A stretch of DNA of 54,220 nt, taken from NCBI GenBank assembly GCA_018061265.1, contig JAGOUM010000012.1, forward strand, positions 1 through 54,220, given 5' to 3'. The notes under the pieces are model-generated. The model saw nothing but the letters and a program-made list of their open reading frames with translations, was not told where the DNA came from and made no database searches. Numbering within the stretch: position 1 is the stretch's first letter; the number at the start of each line of letters is the position of its first letter. Source of the stretch: Rhodoferax sp. Lineage in GTDB: Bacteria > Pseudomonadota > Gammaproteobacteria > Burkholderiales > Burkholderiaceae_C. Shown here one piece after another: positions 23,810-32,975 of this stretch. Made by a program: the position numbers and the translations under genes.

Positions 23810-24805
23810 ATGGACCACTTGTCCACACCGGTTGTATTGCACTTGGTGGCCAACCCACAGTTGGCACCGGGTGCGATTCGACTGATGGTCGACACCCACA
23901 GAAGCGAGACCCTGGCCTGGCTGGCCACAGAACCTGCGCTGGCGGCCTTGACTGCCCAGCTCCCCTGCCTGCTGGATGCGGCAACGCTGTCGGATCTGGA
24001 TGAAAAACAACGCTCAGCATTGGTCGGTGCCGGGTGTCAGCCGCTGCTGCCCCAAAGCCTGTTTCGCAGTGACGCCCTGACCCGCCCGACTCTGCCGACA
24101 GCGGCAAAGTGGCTGGAAGGTGACTGGATGCTGGCGCCGCCACAGCGTCCCACCGCCGCCCAGTCGGCCTCCAGGACACTGTCACTCAAGCTGTTGCAGA
24201 TGGTCATGGCCGATGCCGAAACCCGTGACATTGAGGCCGTACTTCGGCAAGACCCGGCCCTGTCCTATCACTTGCTGCGCCTGGTCAACTCCCTGGGCAT
24301 GGGATTGACACGGCGCATCGCCAGTTTCGCCCAGGCGATCATGATCCTGGGACGCAACCAGCTGCGCCGCTGGCTCAATCTGATGCTGTTTGCGGCGCGC
24401 TCTGATGACTACCGCACCCCCATGCTGCTGGCACGGGTGGTGGTGCGTGCCCGCAGCATGGAGCTGCTGGCGCGCGAGAGCGGGCTGGACCGCAGCGCCC
24501 AGGACCTGGCATTCATGGCGGGCATGTTCTCCATGCTGGGTGTGCTGTTTGGCAGCCCATTGACAGAACTGATCAAACCCCTGCAGCTGAGTGCGGAGCT
24601 TGTTGAGGCGATTGTTGACCAGCAGGGTGAAACCGGCAGGCTGCTGCAAGTCATGGTCCGCGCCGAATCAGGTGATCTGCCAGGTATTGCTGAACTTCTT
24701 GCCGGCCTCCAGCTCAGCCCGCGCCAGTTCAGCCAGATTCATCTGGAGGCGCACCATTGGATGCTGGGCATGACGCGTGACCCCACAGGTGATGTCGATG
24801 ACTGA
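23810..24805 (+). CDS. HDOD-domain signalling protein
   Basis: The protein is about 331 aa; ATG 23810 is chosen, with GTG 23804 as an alternative. The N-terminal part (about 1-120) is a weak, degenerate EAL/YuxH-like region. Residues about 125-320 are the HDOD domain (LLQMVMADAETRDIEAVLRQ, DPALSYHLLRLVNSLGMG, then AIMILGRNQLRRWLNLMLF). HDOD proteins lack HD metal ligands and act as signalling adaptors. Its stop overlaps the start of the following GGDEF-EAL gene by 8 bases, so it is probably an adaptor for that enzyme. Confidence 0.85.
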   Translation: MDHLSTPVVLHLVANPQLAPGAIRLMVDTHRSETLAWLATEPALAALTAQLPCLLDAATLSDLDEKQRSALVGAGCQPLLPQSLFRSDALTRPTLPTAAKWLEGDWMLAPPQRPTAAQSASRTLSLKLLQMVMADAETRDIEAVLRQDPALSYHLLRLVNSLGMGLTRRIASFAQAIMILGRNQLRRWLNLMLFAARSDDYRTPMLLARVVVRARSMELLARESGLDRSAQDLAFMAGMFSMLGVLFGSPLTELIKPLQLSAELVEAIVDQQGETGRLLQVMVRAESGDLPGIAELLAGLQLSPRQFSQIHLEAHHWMLGMTRDPTGDVDD

Positions 24806-26849
24806 GGTGCTACAGCGTCACGCCTGGCGCGTATTGGCACAACTGGATGTGCCGGTGATGACGCTGGATCTCTCGGGTTATCTGACCAGTTGGAACCGTG
24901 GCGCCGAACAGCTGTTCGGCTACACCTCGGCCGAGGCGATTGGTCAGCATGTGCTGTTTCTTTATGCCGACGAACCGGCGGGTGCCGAAACGCAACTCGC
25001 TGAGGTGATGTCCGACACGGGCGAAACCGTCATGGAAGTTTGGCGGCGCAAGAAATCGGGTGAAAATTTCAAGGCGGTACTGAAATTGTCGATGCTGGTG
25101 GACGATGTTCAGCAAGCGATTGGCATGGTGGCGCAGCTGAGCGAGATTGGCGAGGCACTGCATCCGGACGAACGCCAAATGTTGCACTCCAGCATCATCG
25201 AGGACAGTGACCAGGGCATCCTGATCACCGATGTCCATGAACGCATCGTGTCAGTCAATGCCGCGTTTTCCCGCATCACGGGTTATGCGGCCCATGAAGC
25301 GCTTGGTCAGACCACCGATCTGCTGCGCTCGGGTGTGCACGATGCCGACTTTCGGGGCCGTGTGCTGGCAGCCATGCAGGGGGATGGCCCCTGGCAAGGT
25401 GAAATCGTCGGCAAACGCAAAAACGGTGAGCTGTTTCCGCAAACAGTGTCCATCAGTGTGGTGCGCGACGACCAGGGTCAGGTGACCCATGCGTTCTCGA
25501 TCTTTTCGGACATCAGTGTGTTGCGGGCGACCGAAGCACGCATGCAGCACCTGGCCAACTTTGACAGCCTGACCGGGTTACCGAACCGGGCGCATTTTCA
25601 TCGCCTGGTTGACCAGGGGCTGGCGACAGCCCGGCGCACTGAGAGCTTTGGCGCCTTGCTGGCCATTGACCTGCAGCGCTTCACCACGGTCAATGAGACC
25701 TTTGGCCATGCCATTGGCGATGACCTTTTGCGCCAGGTGGCACAGCGTTTTCGGCAGTCCTTGCGGGAAGAGGATGTGGTGGCCCGTGTGGGTGCAGATG
25801 AGTTTGTTGTGGCCTTGCTGAGCATCCAGCGGCGCGAACACGCCGGGATCGTGGCGCAGAAGCTTCTGGCCGCACTCAAGCCCGGATTTAACATCGCATC
25901 CGTGGTGTTGCACGTCGGCGCCAGCATCGGAATTTCAGTGTTTCCGGAGGACGGCATGGAAACCGCCAGCCTGCTGCAGTTTGCCGACGTGGCCACCAAG
26001 CGCCTGAAAACCGAGGGTGACGCGGGTTACCTGTTCTACAGCCCGACCATGAACCAGCGCGCCAAGGAGCGCTGGGCGATTGAAGGCGAGTTGCGTCAGG
26101 CACTGGCCGATGGTGATCTGCTGCTGCACTATCAGCCCAAGGTCAGCCTGCGCAATGGCCGAATCGTCGGTGCCGAGGCGCTGATCCGCTGGCGCCACCC
26201 GCAACGTGGCATGATTTCACCAGCCCATTTCATCCCGGTGGCGGAGGAAACTGGTTTGATTCTGGAACTGGGGGACTGGGTGGCCGATGAAGCCTGCCGC
26301 CAGATCCGGGCCTGGCGTGACGCCGGCCTGAATGCACCCCTGATGTCCATCAATCTGTCGGCCAGACAGTTTGACGAGTTGCTGCCCAGCCGGATACTGG
26401 CCACACTGGACCGCCATGGTCTGCCACCATCCTGCCTGCAGCTTGAGATCACCGAGAGTCTGCTGGTGCGCGGCACTGACGGCGTGGTGCGCATCATGAA
26501 CGAACTGGTGGCCATTGGGTTGACCCTGTCGATGGATGACTTTGGCACCGGTTACTCCAGCCTGGCTTACCTGAAAAAGTTCCCGATCACCGCGCTGAAG
26601 ATTGACCGGTCGTTTGTGATCGGCCTGCCGGGCGATGACGACGACTGCGCCATTGCGCGCGCCATTGTCACCATGGCGCAGCAACTGCGCCAGGAGATAG
26701 TGGCCGAGGGAGTGGAAACCACCGAGCAGATGCAGTTTTTGCGCTCGATCGGTTGTGATCAGATGCAGGGTTTTCTATTCAGCCCCGCCGTGCCGCCCGA
26801 TGAACTGGCACGAATGGTGCGCGAGGATGTGCGGCTCGGGCTGCGCTGA
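24798..26849 (+). CDS. PAS-PAS-GGDEF-EAL protein (GGDEF site degenerate)
   Basis: The start is set at ATG 24798 after AGGTG; ATG 24792 is possible. The 683-aa protein has two PAS domains (about 15-120 and 130-250), a GGDEF domain (about 255-415) and an EAL domain (about 430-675). The GGDEF signature reads GADEF, so cyclase activity is doubtful. The EAL domain keeps EALIRW, LEITESLL, DDFGTGYSSL, LKIDRSFV and EGVET, and should hydrolyse c-di-GMP. The likely net role is a sensory phosphodiesterase, possibly tuned by GTP binding at the degenerate domain. Confidence 0.9.
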   Translation: MTEVLQRHAWRVLAQLDVPVMTLDLSGYLTSWNRGAEQLFGYTSAEAIGQHVLFLYADEPAGAETQLAEVMSDTGETVMEVWRRKKSGENFKAVLKLSMLVDDVQQAIGMVAQLSEIGEALHPDERQMLHSSIIEDSDQGILITDVHERIVSVNAAFSRITGYAAHEALGQTTDLLRSGVHDADFRGRVLAAMQGDGPWQGEIVGKRKNGELFPQTVSISVVRDDQGQVTHAFSIFSDISVLRATEARMQHLANFDSLTGLPNRAHFHRLVDQGLATARRTESFGALLAIDLQRFTTVNETFGHAIGDDLLRQVAQRFRQSLREEDVVARVGADEFVVALLSIQRREHAGIVAQKLLAALKPGFNIASVVLHVGASIGISVFPEDGMETASLLQFADVATKRLKTEGDAGYLFYSPTMNQRAKERWAIEGELRQALADGDLLLHYQPKVSLRNGRIVGAEALIRWRHPQRGMISPAHFIPVAEETGLILELGDWVADEACRQIRAWRDAGLNAPLMSINLSARQFDELLPSRILATLDRHGLPPSCLQLEITESLLVRGTDGVVRIMNELVAIGLTLSMDDFGTGYSSLAYLKKFPITALKIDRSFVIGLPGDDDDCAIARAIVTMAQQLRQEIVAEGVETTEQMQFLRSIGCDQMQGFLFSPAVPPDELARMVREDVRLGLR

Positions 26850-26910
26850 ACCGCCTCAATCATCCGCAAGAATCCGCCGTAGCTGCCACTTGGCATAAGT
26901 GTCAGGCATG

Positions 26911-29900
26911 TCAAACCTCGGCTTTCAACAAGGCCAGCGCCGCGTCAAAGTCAAAGTTGGCCACCGCGTTGGCAACCCGTTTGAGGGTCGCCGCCAAGGG
27001 TGTGCCACCGGCCAGCGCCTGCACCGCATCCACCGCGTCGGAGGCATCGCTGTCACTGTCCTTGAGCAGGCCAATCAGCCGCTGCAAGGCCGCATCGAGT
27101 TGCGCCTGGTTGACTTTGGGGGCATCCGCCTGAGGCGTCGAAGGTGTGGCTTTTGCATCCAGCAGCCGTAAGCCCGCCAGTACTGGATCCAGGGCGTGCA
27201 GTGTGCTGGACAGCAAGACGTCCAGGTCACCGGGATGGTCGCCAGCCAGGCAGGCATGCTCAAGCTGGGCTGCCGCCGCCTGTACCTCCTTGGCACCAAT
27301 GTTGCCGGCGGTACCCTTCAAAGTATGGGCAGCTCGCGCAGGCGCCGTGGTGTCCTGGTCCTGGCGCGCTGCGGCAAAAAGCGCGGCAAAGTTGCCCTGG
27401 CTGTCACGAAACTTCAGCAGCAGCCGTGTGTACAGCTGGGCGTTGTTCATGGTCGTGGCCAACCCGGCCTTGACGTCAATGCCGGGCAGGTCGGGCAGGC
27501 CCGCTTTGTCCACCGTATTGGTGACCACGTTTCTTAAGTCATTTGTGCCTCTAACGCTTTCTCCTATTAGGTTAGTAGATATGTTTTGTGTAGCATCCTG
27601 CGGCACCGCTGCGCCGGTGACAAGCCCTGCCGGGCCGGGCTTGATCCACTTGCCCATGGTCGCGAACATCGCCCCCACGTTGAGTGGTTTGGCGATATGG
27701 TCCCACATGCCGGCGTCCAAAACCTTCTCGCGGTCGCCCGCCATGGCGTTGGCGGTCATGGCGATGATGGGCAGGTGTTTGAAATCCGGGTTCTTGCGAA
27801 TCTCACGGGCGGCGGTATAACCATCCATCACCGGCATCTGGTAGTCCATCAGCACGCCATCAAAATGCGGGTCTGCCCGGAGCTTGTCCAGCGCATCCTG
27901 CCCGTTGACCGCCAGGACCACCTGTATGCCAACGTTGGCGAGCAGCTCCATGGCGAGTTCCTGGTTCATGTCGTTGTCTTCCACCAGCAACACGCGCGCG
28001 CCGCTCAAGCCTTGCATGTGATCCTGCTGGTCGTCAGCGCGTTGTTCACTGCGGGTTTCCACCTGCAAGCCCCAGTGCAAGGCTTCGCCAATGGCTTCCA
28101 GCAAGGTCGAAGAGGTGACGGGTTTGGTCAAAATACTTGACAGGGTCACGCCACGGGCCTGGGCATCGGCAGTGGCTTCATCACGACCAAAAGCTGTGAC
28201 CATGATGACCGTAGGAATCCGGCTTAATTCCTCGCCTTGCAGGCGCTGCACGGTTTCCAGGCCGTCCATCACCGGCATTTTCCAATCCATGAGAACCAGG
28301 TCATACGGCAGCGCTTTTTTGTCAGACAGCGCAATTTGGCGCAAAGCCTCTAAACCATCACGCGCCACATCAACTTCCAGACCAAATGTTTTCGCCATAG
28401 TGGAGAGGATCTCACGGGCACTGGCGTTGTCATCGACCACCAGAACGCGCACACCCAGCAATTCGTCGGCCCTAAACATGCGCCGTGGCTGCGGGTTGGT
28501 TTGCGCGCCAAAGCGGGCGGAAAAATGAAAGCTGGAGCCCTTGCCCGCCTCTGACTCAACCCAGATTTTGCCGCCCATCATTTCAACCAGGTTTTTGCTG
28601 ATGGCCAGCCCCAGCCCGGTGCCGCCGTACTTGCGGGTGGTGGACGCATCGGCTTGGCTGAAGCTCTGGAACATCTTGCTGCATTGCTGAGGCGTCATGC
28701 CGATGCCGGTGTCTCGCACCCAGAAATGCAGCTCCGAGCCGCTGGCATCTTCCGCCAGCTTCTCAATGCCGACCACAATTTCACCGGTCTCGGTGAATTT
28801 GACCGCATTGTTACCGAGGTTGATCAGCACCTGGCCAAGTCGCAGCGGGTCGCCCACCAACGCAGTGGGCACGTCTGGGGCGGTTTGGAACAACAACTCG
28901 AGTCCTTTGTCTTCGGTTTTCATGCCGACGAGGTTAGCCAGGTTGTCCATCACGTCGTCCAGATGGAAATCAATGCGCTCCATGGTCAGTTTGCCAGCCT
29001 CGATCTTGGAGAAGTCCAGAATATCGTTGATGATGCCCAACAGGTTTTCACCGGCGCGATTGACTTTTTCAATGTAGTTTCGTTGCTTTTTGTCCAGCTT
29101 GGTTTGCAGCGCCAGATGGCTCATGCCAATGATGGCGTTCATCGGGGTGCGGATCTCGTGACTCATGTTGGCCAGAAAGTCGCTCTTAGCTTTGGTGGCT
29201 TCTTCTGCAACTTCTTTGGCGTGGCGCATGACTTCCTCTGCTTCTTCCAAGCGAGTGATGTCATAGCTCCAAGTCACGATGTGCTCTCCACCGAATACGT
29301 TCTCGTAAGACGCCGTCAAAAGGGCCGAGAACCGACTGCCATCCTGTCGTTTAAAGTACGAACGGACATCGCTCATCCGGCGCTCCTGCGTGAGCTGTGC
29401 CACAAATCCCAGGTGGTCTTCAGGATCGAACCAGTACTCACAAGTACGGACGCTGGCAAGCGATTCAGGTGCGTAGCCCAGCATTTCTGCCAGACGTCGA
29501 TTGCGAAACACCGACACTCCGTCGGGGGTGGAAATCACGCAGCCCACCGGACTAAGCTCCAGCAGATCACGCATACGCTGCTCGCTTTCACGCGTGATTT
29601 TTTCAGCGTTTCTAATGTCTGTAATGTCCCACACAACACCCGCCCCTACAGCGTCCGCCGGCTTTTCAGGATAGGTGAATTTGCCGACAGAGCGGATGTA
29701 CCGCAGGCCACCGTTGGGTTGTAAAACCCTGAATTCGGCTTGGTAATCAGGGGACTGATTGGCCAGCGTCTGCTGCATGGCGTAGCCCAACCCGGCCAGA
29801 TCATCCGGATGCACATAGGTTGACCACTGCGCCAGACTCCCATCCAGCAGAACATCCTGCAGTCCATAAAGCGTTTGGGTATTGGTATCGGCTTGCAAGC

Positions 29901-31254
29901 GTTGGTCTTGCACAAAGTATTTCCAGGTGCCCATGTTTGCCGACTGCAGTGCCAGGTTCAATTGCACACGCGATTCTTTCTGTTCGTCCCAAAGCTGCGC
30001 TATCTCATGGCTTTTCGCCTTTAACTCTTCTGCCTGCTTCTGAGTGGCCTGCAACAGGGTCCTCGTGCGAAGATTGCTCTGGGACAAGTTTTCAAACACC
30101 TTGCCAATCGGTACGGCAACGCGTCGGTAGATTCGCGCACCAACGGCCACTCCCGACATCGCAACCAGCACCATAAAAACCGCAATACCAAGCCAGACCT
30201 GTTGAGACCAGGGCGCAAAGTCGGACTGTGGCGCCATCAGGGCGAGCCGGAGATTCTGGTTTCTTAAGGCTTGGTTGAGAAATTTAACGCGCCAGGTCTG
30301 CCCCTCTTGCACCACCTGAATTCCCAGCACCGAAGAGTCCTTTCGATGCTCTGGCAAGATTGCCTGCGCCAGCACAGCCAGGCCGATCGCGGCAGGCTCT
30401 CTGAGTACGGCTTTCTTGACCGCCTCGGGCGTGTCAAAACCGGCTTGGCGTGGTAAGCCCAGCACCTTGCCGTCCTCGGTGATCAGCGCCACCTGCCCGT
30501 GGGTGGCATAGGGCATGTCCAATGTCAGGCGCGACAAATCGGACAAAAGCACATCCAACGCCACCACCATCGTCTTTCCGCTTGCCTTGTCGGTCCATCG
30601 TAATGCGGCGGTAATACCGGGATCCTGCGTGGCCTGAAAAATATAGGGATCGGTCCAGTGCACCTGATTTTCCGGGCTGGACAGCGCACCAATGAACCAT
30701 GGGCGCTGGCGTGGGTCGTAATCCTGCTCTTGCCAGACGTCGCTGCGTTTGATATTGGCATTCGTCCAAGTCAACCAGCGTTGCTGCCGACCCTTGGCGG
30801 GAACATCGGTGATCCGGTTGCGCCAGCCCTGTGGTTCTTGCAACAACAACACCTCACGCCCGTCGTCGCTGGCCAGATGAACACTGCTGATGAGCGGACG
30901 CAGCGCCAGCAAGGGCATCAGCACCTGGTTTAACTTTTCAGGATCGTCGAGCTGAATCACGCCCTGCTGCAACCAGTCGCGCACCGTCATCACCATGCGG
31001 TCGGTCTGTTGGGCTAGGCCGTCCAGTTTGGTGGACATGCGTTCAGTCGCCTGCTGTTGCGACGCCTGAGCCTGCGCCAGCGCCTGCGGTTTGGCGTCAA
31101 ACTGGTAAAGGGCCACCGTCAAAAGAGCCAACAAGGACACACCCACAGCCGGCACGACCCAGCTTAGGCGGCGCAATGTTTGACGGATCCTTGCGTTACT
31201 GCGTTGCAAATCAGCTGCGTTGGAATCTGTGGGAGACGTACTGATGTCGTTCAT
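26911..31254 (-). CDS. Large hybrid sensor histidine kinase with two receivers and Hpt
   Basis: This 1447-aa membrane kinase has a TM helix at about 33-50, a periplasmic dCache-like sensor (about 52-340), a second TM, a coiled region, and two PAS/PAC domains (about 430-690). HisKA follows with SHEIRTPMNAIIGMSHL, then HATPase with DTGIGM and GTGLGL, two receivers (LVLMDWKMPVMDG; GVLMDYQMPVMDG) and a C-terminal Hpt (HTLKGTAGNIGA). Its layout is that of BarA/EvgS-like phosphorelay kinases. The linker before Hpt (encoded near 27546-27596) contains an AT-rich in-frame element. The final ~20 residues (FDFDAALALL) resemble the tail of the other hybrid kinase. The REC-HD-GYP gene upstream on the same strand is a possible output. 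Confidence 0.92.
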   Translation of the reverse strand: MNDISTSPTDSNAADLQRSNARIRQTLRRLSWVVPAVGVSLLALLTVALYQFDAKPQALAQAQASQQQATERMSTKLDGLAQQTDRMVMTVRDWLQQGVIQLDDPEKLNQVLMPLLALRPLISSVHLASDDGREVLLLQEPQGWRNRITDVPAKGRQQRWLTWTNANIKRSDVWQEQDYDPRQRPWFIGALSSPENQVHWTDPYIFQATQDPGITAALRWTDKASGKTMVVALDVLLSDLSRLTLDMPYATHGQVALITEDGKVLGLPRQAGFDTPEAVKKAVLREPAAIGLAVLAQAILPEHRKDSSVLGIQVVQEGQTWRVKFLNQALRNQNLRLALMAPQSDFAPWSQQVWLGIAVFMVLVAMSGVAVGARIYRRVAVPIGKVFENLSQSNLRTRTLLQATQKQAEELKAKSHEIAQLWDEQKESRVQLNLALQSANMGTWKYFVQDQRLQADTNTQTLYGLQDVLLDGSLAQWSTYVHPDDLAGLGYAMQQTLANQSPDYQAEFRVLQPNGGLRYIRSVGKFTYPEKPADAVGAGVVWDITDIRNAEKITRESEQRMRDLLELSPVGCVISTPDGVSVFRNRRLAEMLGYAPESLASVRTCEYWFDPEDHLGFVAQLTQERRMSDVRSYFKRQDGSRFSALLTASYENVFGGEHIVTWSYDITRLEEAEEVMRHAKEVAEEATKAKSDFLANMSHEIRTPMNAIIGMSHLALQTKLDKKQRNYIEKVNRAGENLLGIINDILDFSKIEAGKLTMERIDFHLDDVMDNLANLVGMKTEDKGLELLFQTAPDVPTALVGDPLRLGQVLINLGNNAVKFTETGEIVVGIEKLAEDASGSELHFWVRDTGIGMTPQQCSKMFQSFSQADASTTRKYGGTGLGLAISKNLVEMMGGKIWVESEAGKGSSFHFSARFGAQTNPQPRRMFRADELLGVRVLVVDDNASAREILSTMAKTFGLEVDVARDGLEALRQIALSDKKALPYDLVLMDWKMPVMDGLETVQRLQGEELSRIPTVIMVTAFGRDEATADAQARGVTLSSILTKPVTSSTLLEAIGEALHWGLQVETRSEQRADDQQDHMQGLSGARVLLVEDNDMNQELAMELLANVGIQVVLAVNGQDALDKLRADPHFDGVLMDYQMPVMDGYTAAREIRKNPDFKHLPIIAMTANAMAGDREKVLDAGMWDHIAKPLNVGAMFATMGKWIKPGPAGLVTGAAVPQDATQNISTNLIGESVRGTNDLRNVVTNTVDKAGLPDLPGIDVKAGLATTMNNAQLYTRLLLKFRDSQGNFAALFAAARQDQDTTAPARAAHTLKGTAGNIGAKEVQAAAAQLEHACLAGDHPGDLDVLLSSTLHALDPVLAGLRLLDAKATPSTPQADAPKVNQAQLDAALQRLIGLLKDSDSDASDAVDAVQALAGGTPLAATLKRVANAVANFDFDAALALLKAEV
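27546..27596 (+). repeat. Dispersed AT-rich element, copy 5, inside the hybrid kinase
   Basis: The stretch contains GCCTCTAACGCTTTCTCC and then TTAGGTTAGTAGATATG with TAGCA at the end. It is one of the clearest copies: CCTC, AACGCTT, AGTAGATAT and TAGCA align with the copy at 2226. It encodes part of the variable linker between the second receiver and Hpt on the opposite strand, without breaking the frame. Confidence 0.5.
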
Positions 31255-31348
31255 GGTGTTTGACCCAGCGAAGCTGCATGTTTGAGGTTGCGGGTAGAGC
31301 TTTCTTTTACCCAGGGCAAAACTGACGAACTGGCTGACGTGATTGACC

Positions 31349-32500
31349 CTAACCAGTGATCACCTTGAGCGTAGCCGCTTTGTGCGCCAGTTCGTCGTCA
31401 GAGTCAGCGTACCGCTGTGCGACCGCGTGAAATTGGTCCGCCAAAAGCACAAACGCATCAACAATGTCAGGATCAAAGTGGCTGCCCCTGCCCTCAACAA
31501 TGATGCCCACGGCCTTGGCGTGTGGCATGCCTTCCTTGTAAACCCGGCGGCTGATCAGGGCGTCATACACATCAGCCACTGCCATCAAACGCGCCGAAAT
31601 CGGTATCGCGTCGCCCGCCAGCCCTTGCGGGTAGCCACTGCCATCCCATTTTTCCTGGTGGCCATAGGCGATTTCTTTGGCGTACTTCAAGAATTCCACC
31701 TCCAAACCCAGTTGGTCCTCGGCGTGCTGGATGGCATCACGCCCCAGGGCACAGTGGGTTTTCATGATGTCCATTTCATGCGGCTCGAACCGCCCGGGCT
31801 TGAGCAAAATGCGATCAGGGATACCCACCTTGCCAATGTCATGCAAAGGGGCCGATTTAAAAAGCATGTCAATCGTGCGCTCATCAAGAAACAACTTGAA
31901 GCGTGGATGGTCCTTCAGGCGTTCCGCCAGGATCTTCAGGTAATGCTGGGTACGCCGGATGTGGTTGCCGGTGTCGTTGTCGCGGGTTTCGGCCAATGAA
32001 GCCATGGCCAGAATGGTCACATCCTGAATGGCCGCCAGTTCGCGACCCCGGCGGGTCACTTCAGCTTCAAGGTAAGCGTTCTGATCCTTCAGGAAATCGG
32101 CCGCTGCCTTGTTTTGTAATTGGGTGGCCACCCGGGCCAGCACAATCGGTGGGTTGACCGGTTTGGTGATGAAGTCTGCCGCCCCCAGCTCCAGGCCCTT
32201 TTTTTCGTCTTCGGTGCCAATCATGGCGGTAAGAAAGATCACCGGGATATCGCGCGTGGCGGCGTCATCCTTGAGGATTTTGCAGACCTCGTAGCCTGAC
32301 AGGCCAGGCATCATGATGTCGAGCAAAATCAGGTCGGGCGGGCTGTCGCCGCGTACGATGCTGAGCGCCTTCTCGCCATGGTTGGCCACTTTCACCTTGT
32401 AAAGGTCTTTCAGCAGACCGGCCATCAGCGACAGGTTGTCTGGCGTATCGTCGACGACCAGGATGACCGGTTTGCGGGTGAAGTCAAGACTCAGGCTCAT
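31349..32500 (-). CDS. Response regulator with HD-GYP c-di-GMP phosphodiesterase output
   Basis: This 383-aa protein has an intact receiver at about 12-125 (Asp17/18, phospho-acceptor Asp61 in LLDIMMPG, Thr91, Lys113) and an HD-GYP domain (about 160-350) with HDIGKVGIPD (His220-Asp221), HQEKWDGSGYP and GDAIP. It should break down c-di-GMP under phosphorylation control. Its start lies inside the 3' end of speD (17-base overlap), so the two are co-translated. The large hybrid kinase follows 94 bases downstream and is a plausible cognate kinase. Confidence 0.92.
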   Translation of the reverse strand: MSLSLDFTRKPVILVVDDTPDNLSLMAGLLKDLYKVKVANHGEKALSIVRGDSPPDLILLDIMMPGLSGYEVCKILKDDAATRDIPVIFLTAMIGTEDEKKGLELGAADFITKPVNPPIVLARVATQLQNKAAADFLKDQNAYLEAEVTRRGRELAAIQDVTILAMASLAETRDNDTGNHIRRTQHYLKILAERLKDHPRFKLFLDERTIDMLFKSAPLHDIGKVGIPDRILLKPGRFEPHEMDIMKTHCALGRDAIQHAEDQLGLEVEFLKYAKEIAYGHQEKWDGSGYPQGLAGDAIPISARLMAVADVYDALISRRVYKEGMPHAKAVGIIVEGRGSHFDPDIVDAFVLLADQFHAVAQRYADSDDELAHKAATLKVITG

Positions 32501-32960
32501 GGGATTTCCTCAATGGATCAGTAGCATCCAGCGGACGATTGAACAGGGCAGAGTGGGCTTGATTGTCTCCGAATTGAAGCCGGGGTGAGATTGCTCCACG
32601 CTGAAGTTGGTGAGTTTCCGCCCGGCCAGGTTGAAAAATTTCTATCAATTCTGCCATCAAGCCCTTTGCCTTCAATGACTGATCGCTATCAAAATTACAA
32701 ACATAGACATCCAGCGTGACGGCGCGTTGCTCGGGCCAGGTGTGCACACACAGGTGTGACTCCGCCAGCAACACCGTTGCCGTGACGCCGCCCGGGCCGT
32801 GCGCCGTGTCAGGAAAGGTGTGAAACAACTGGGCAACCGATTGGAGACCATGCCTGGACACTGCCTCAGCACAGCGCAAGCCCAATGCCGAAGCATCCAC
32901 CAGCCAGTGTGCGTCACAGGCACATTGGTGCAAATCGGCGGTGAGATGGATGCCTTGCAT
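32484..32960 (-). CDS. speD: S-adenosylmethionine decarboxylase proenzyme family protein
   Basis: This 158-aa protein starts at ATG 32960 (MQGIHLTADL); the longer frame uses a TTG. The self-cleavage site is clear: LLAESHLCVHTWPE with Glu67-Ser68-His69, where Ser68 becomes the pyruvoyl cofactor. It makes decarboxylated SAM, the aminopropyl donor for spermidine synthesis. A C-terminal extension of about 45 residues beyond the core is unusual for the short prokaryotic form. It lies 15 bases after the flavin oxidoreductase and overlaps the HD-GYP regulator. The acceptor enzyme could be the membrane aminopropyltransferase-like protein at 17.9 kb. Confidence 0.85.
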   Translation of the reverse strand: MQGIHLTADLHQCACDAHWLVDASALGLRCAEAVSRHGLQSVAQLFHTFPDTAHGPGGVTATVLLAESHLCVHTWPEQRAVTLDVYVCNFDSDQSLKAKGLMAELIEIFQPGRAETHQLQRGAISPRLQFGDNQAHSALFNRPLDATDPLRKSHEPES

Positions 32961-32975
32961 GGTTCGCAAGGTCAG

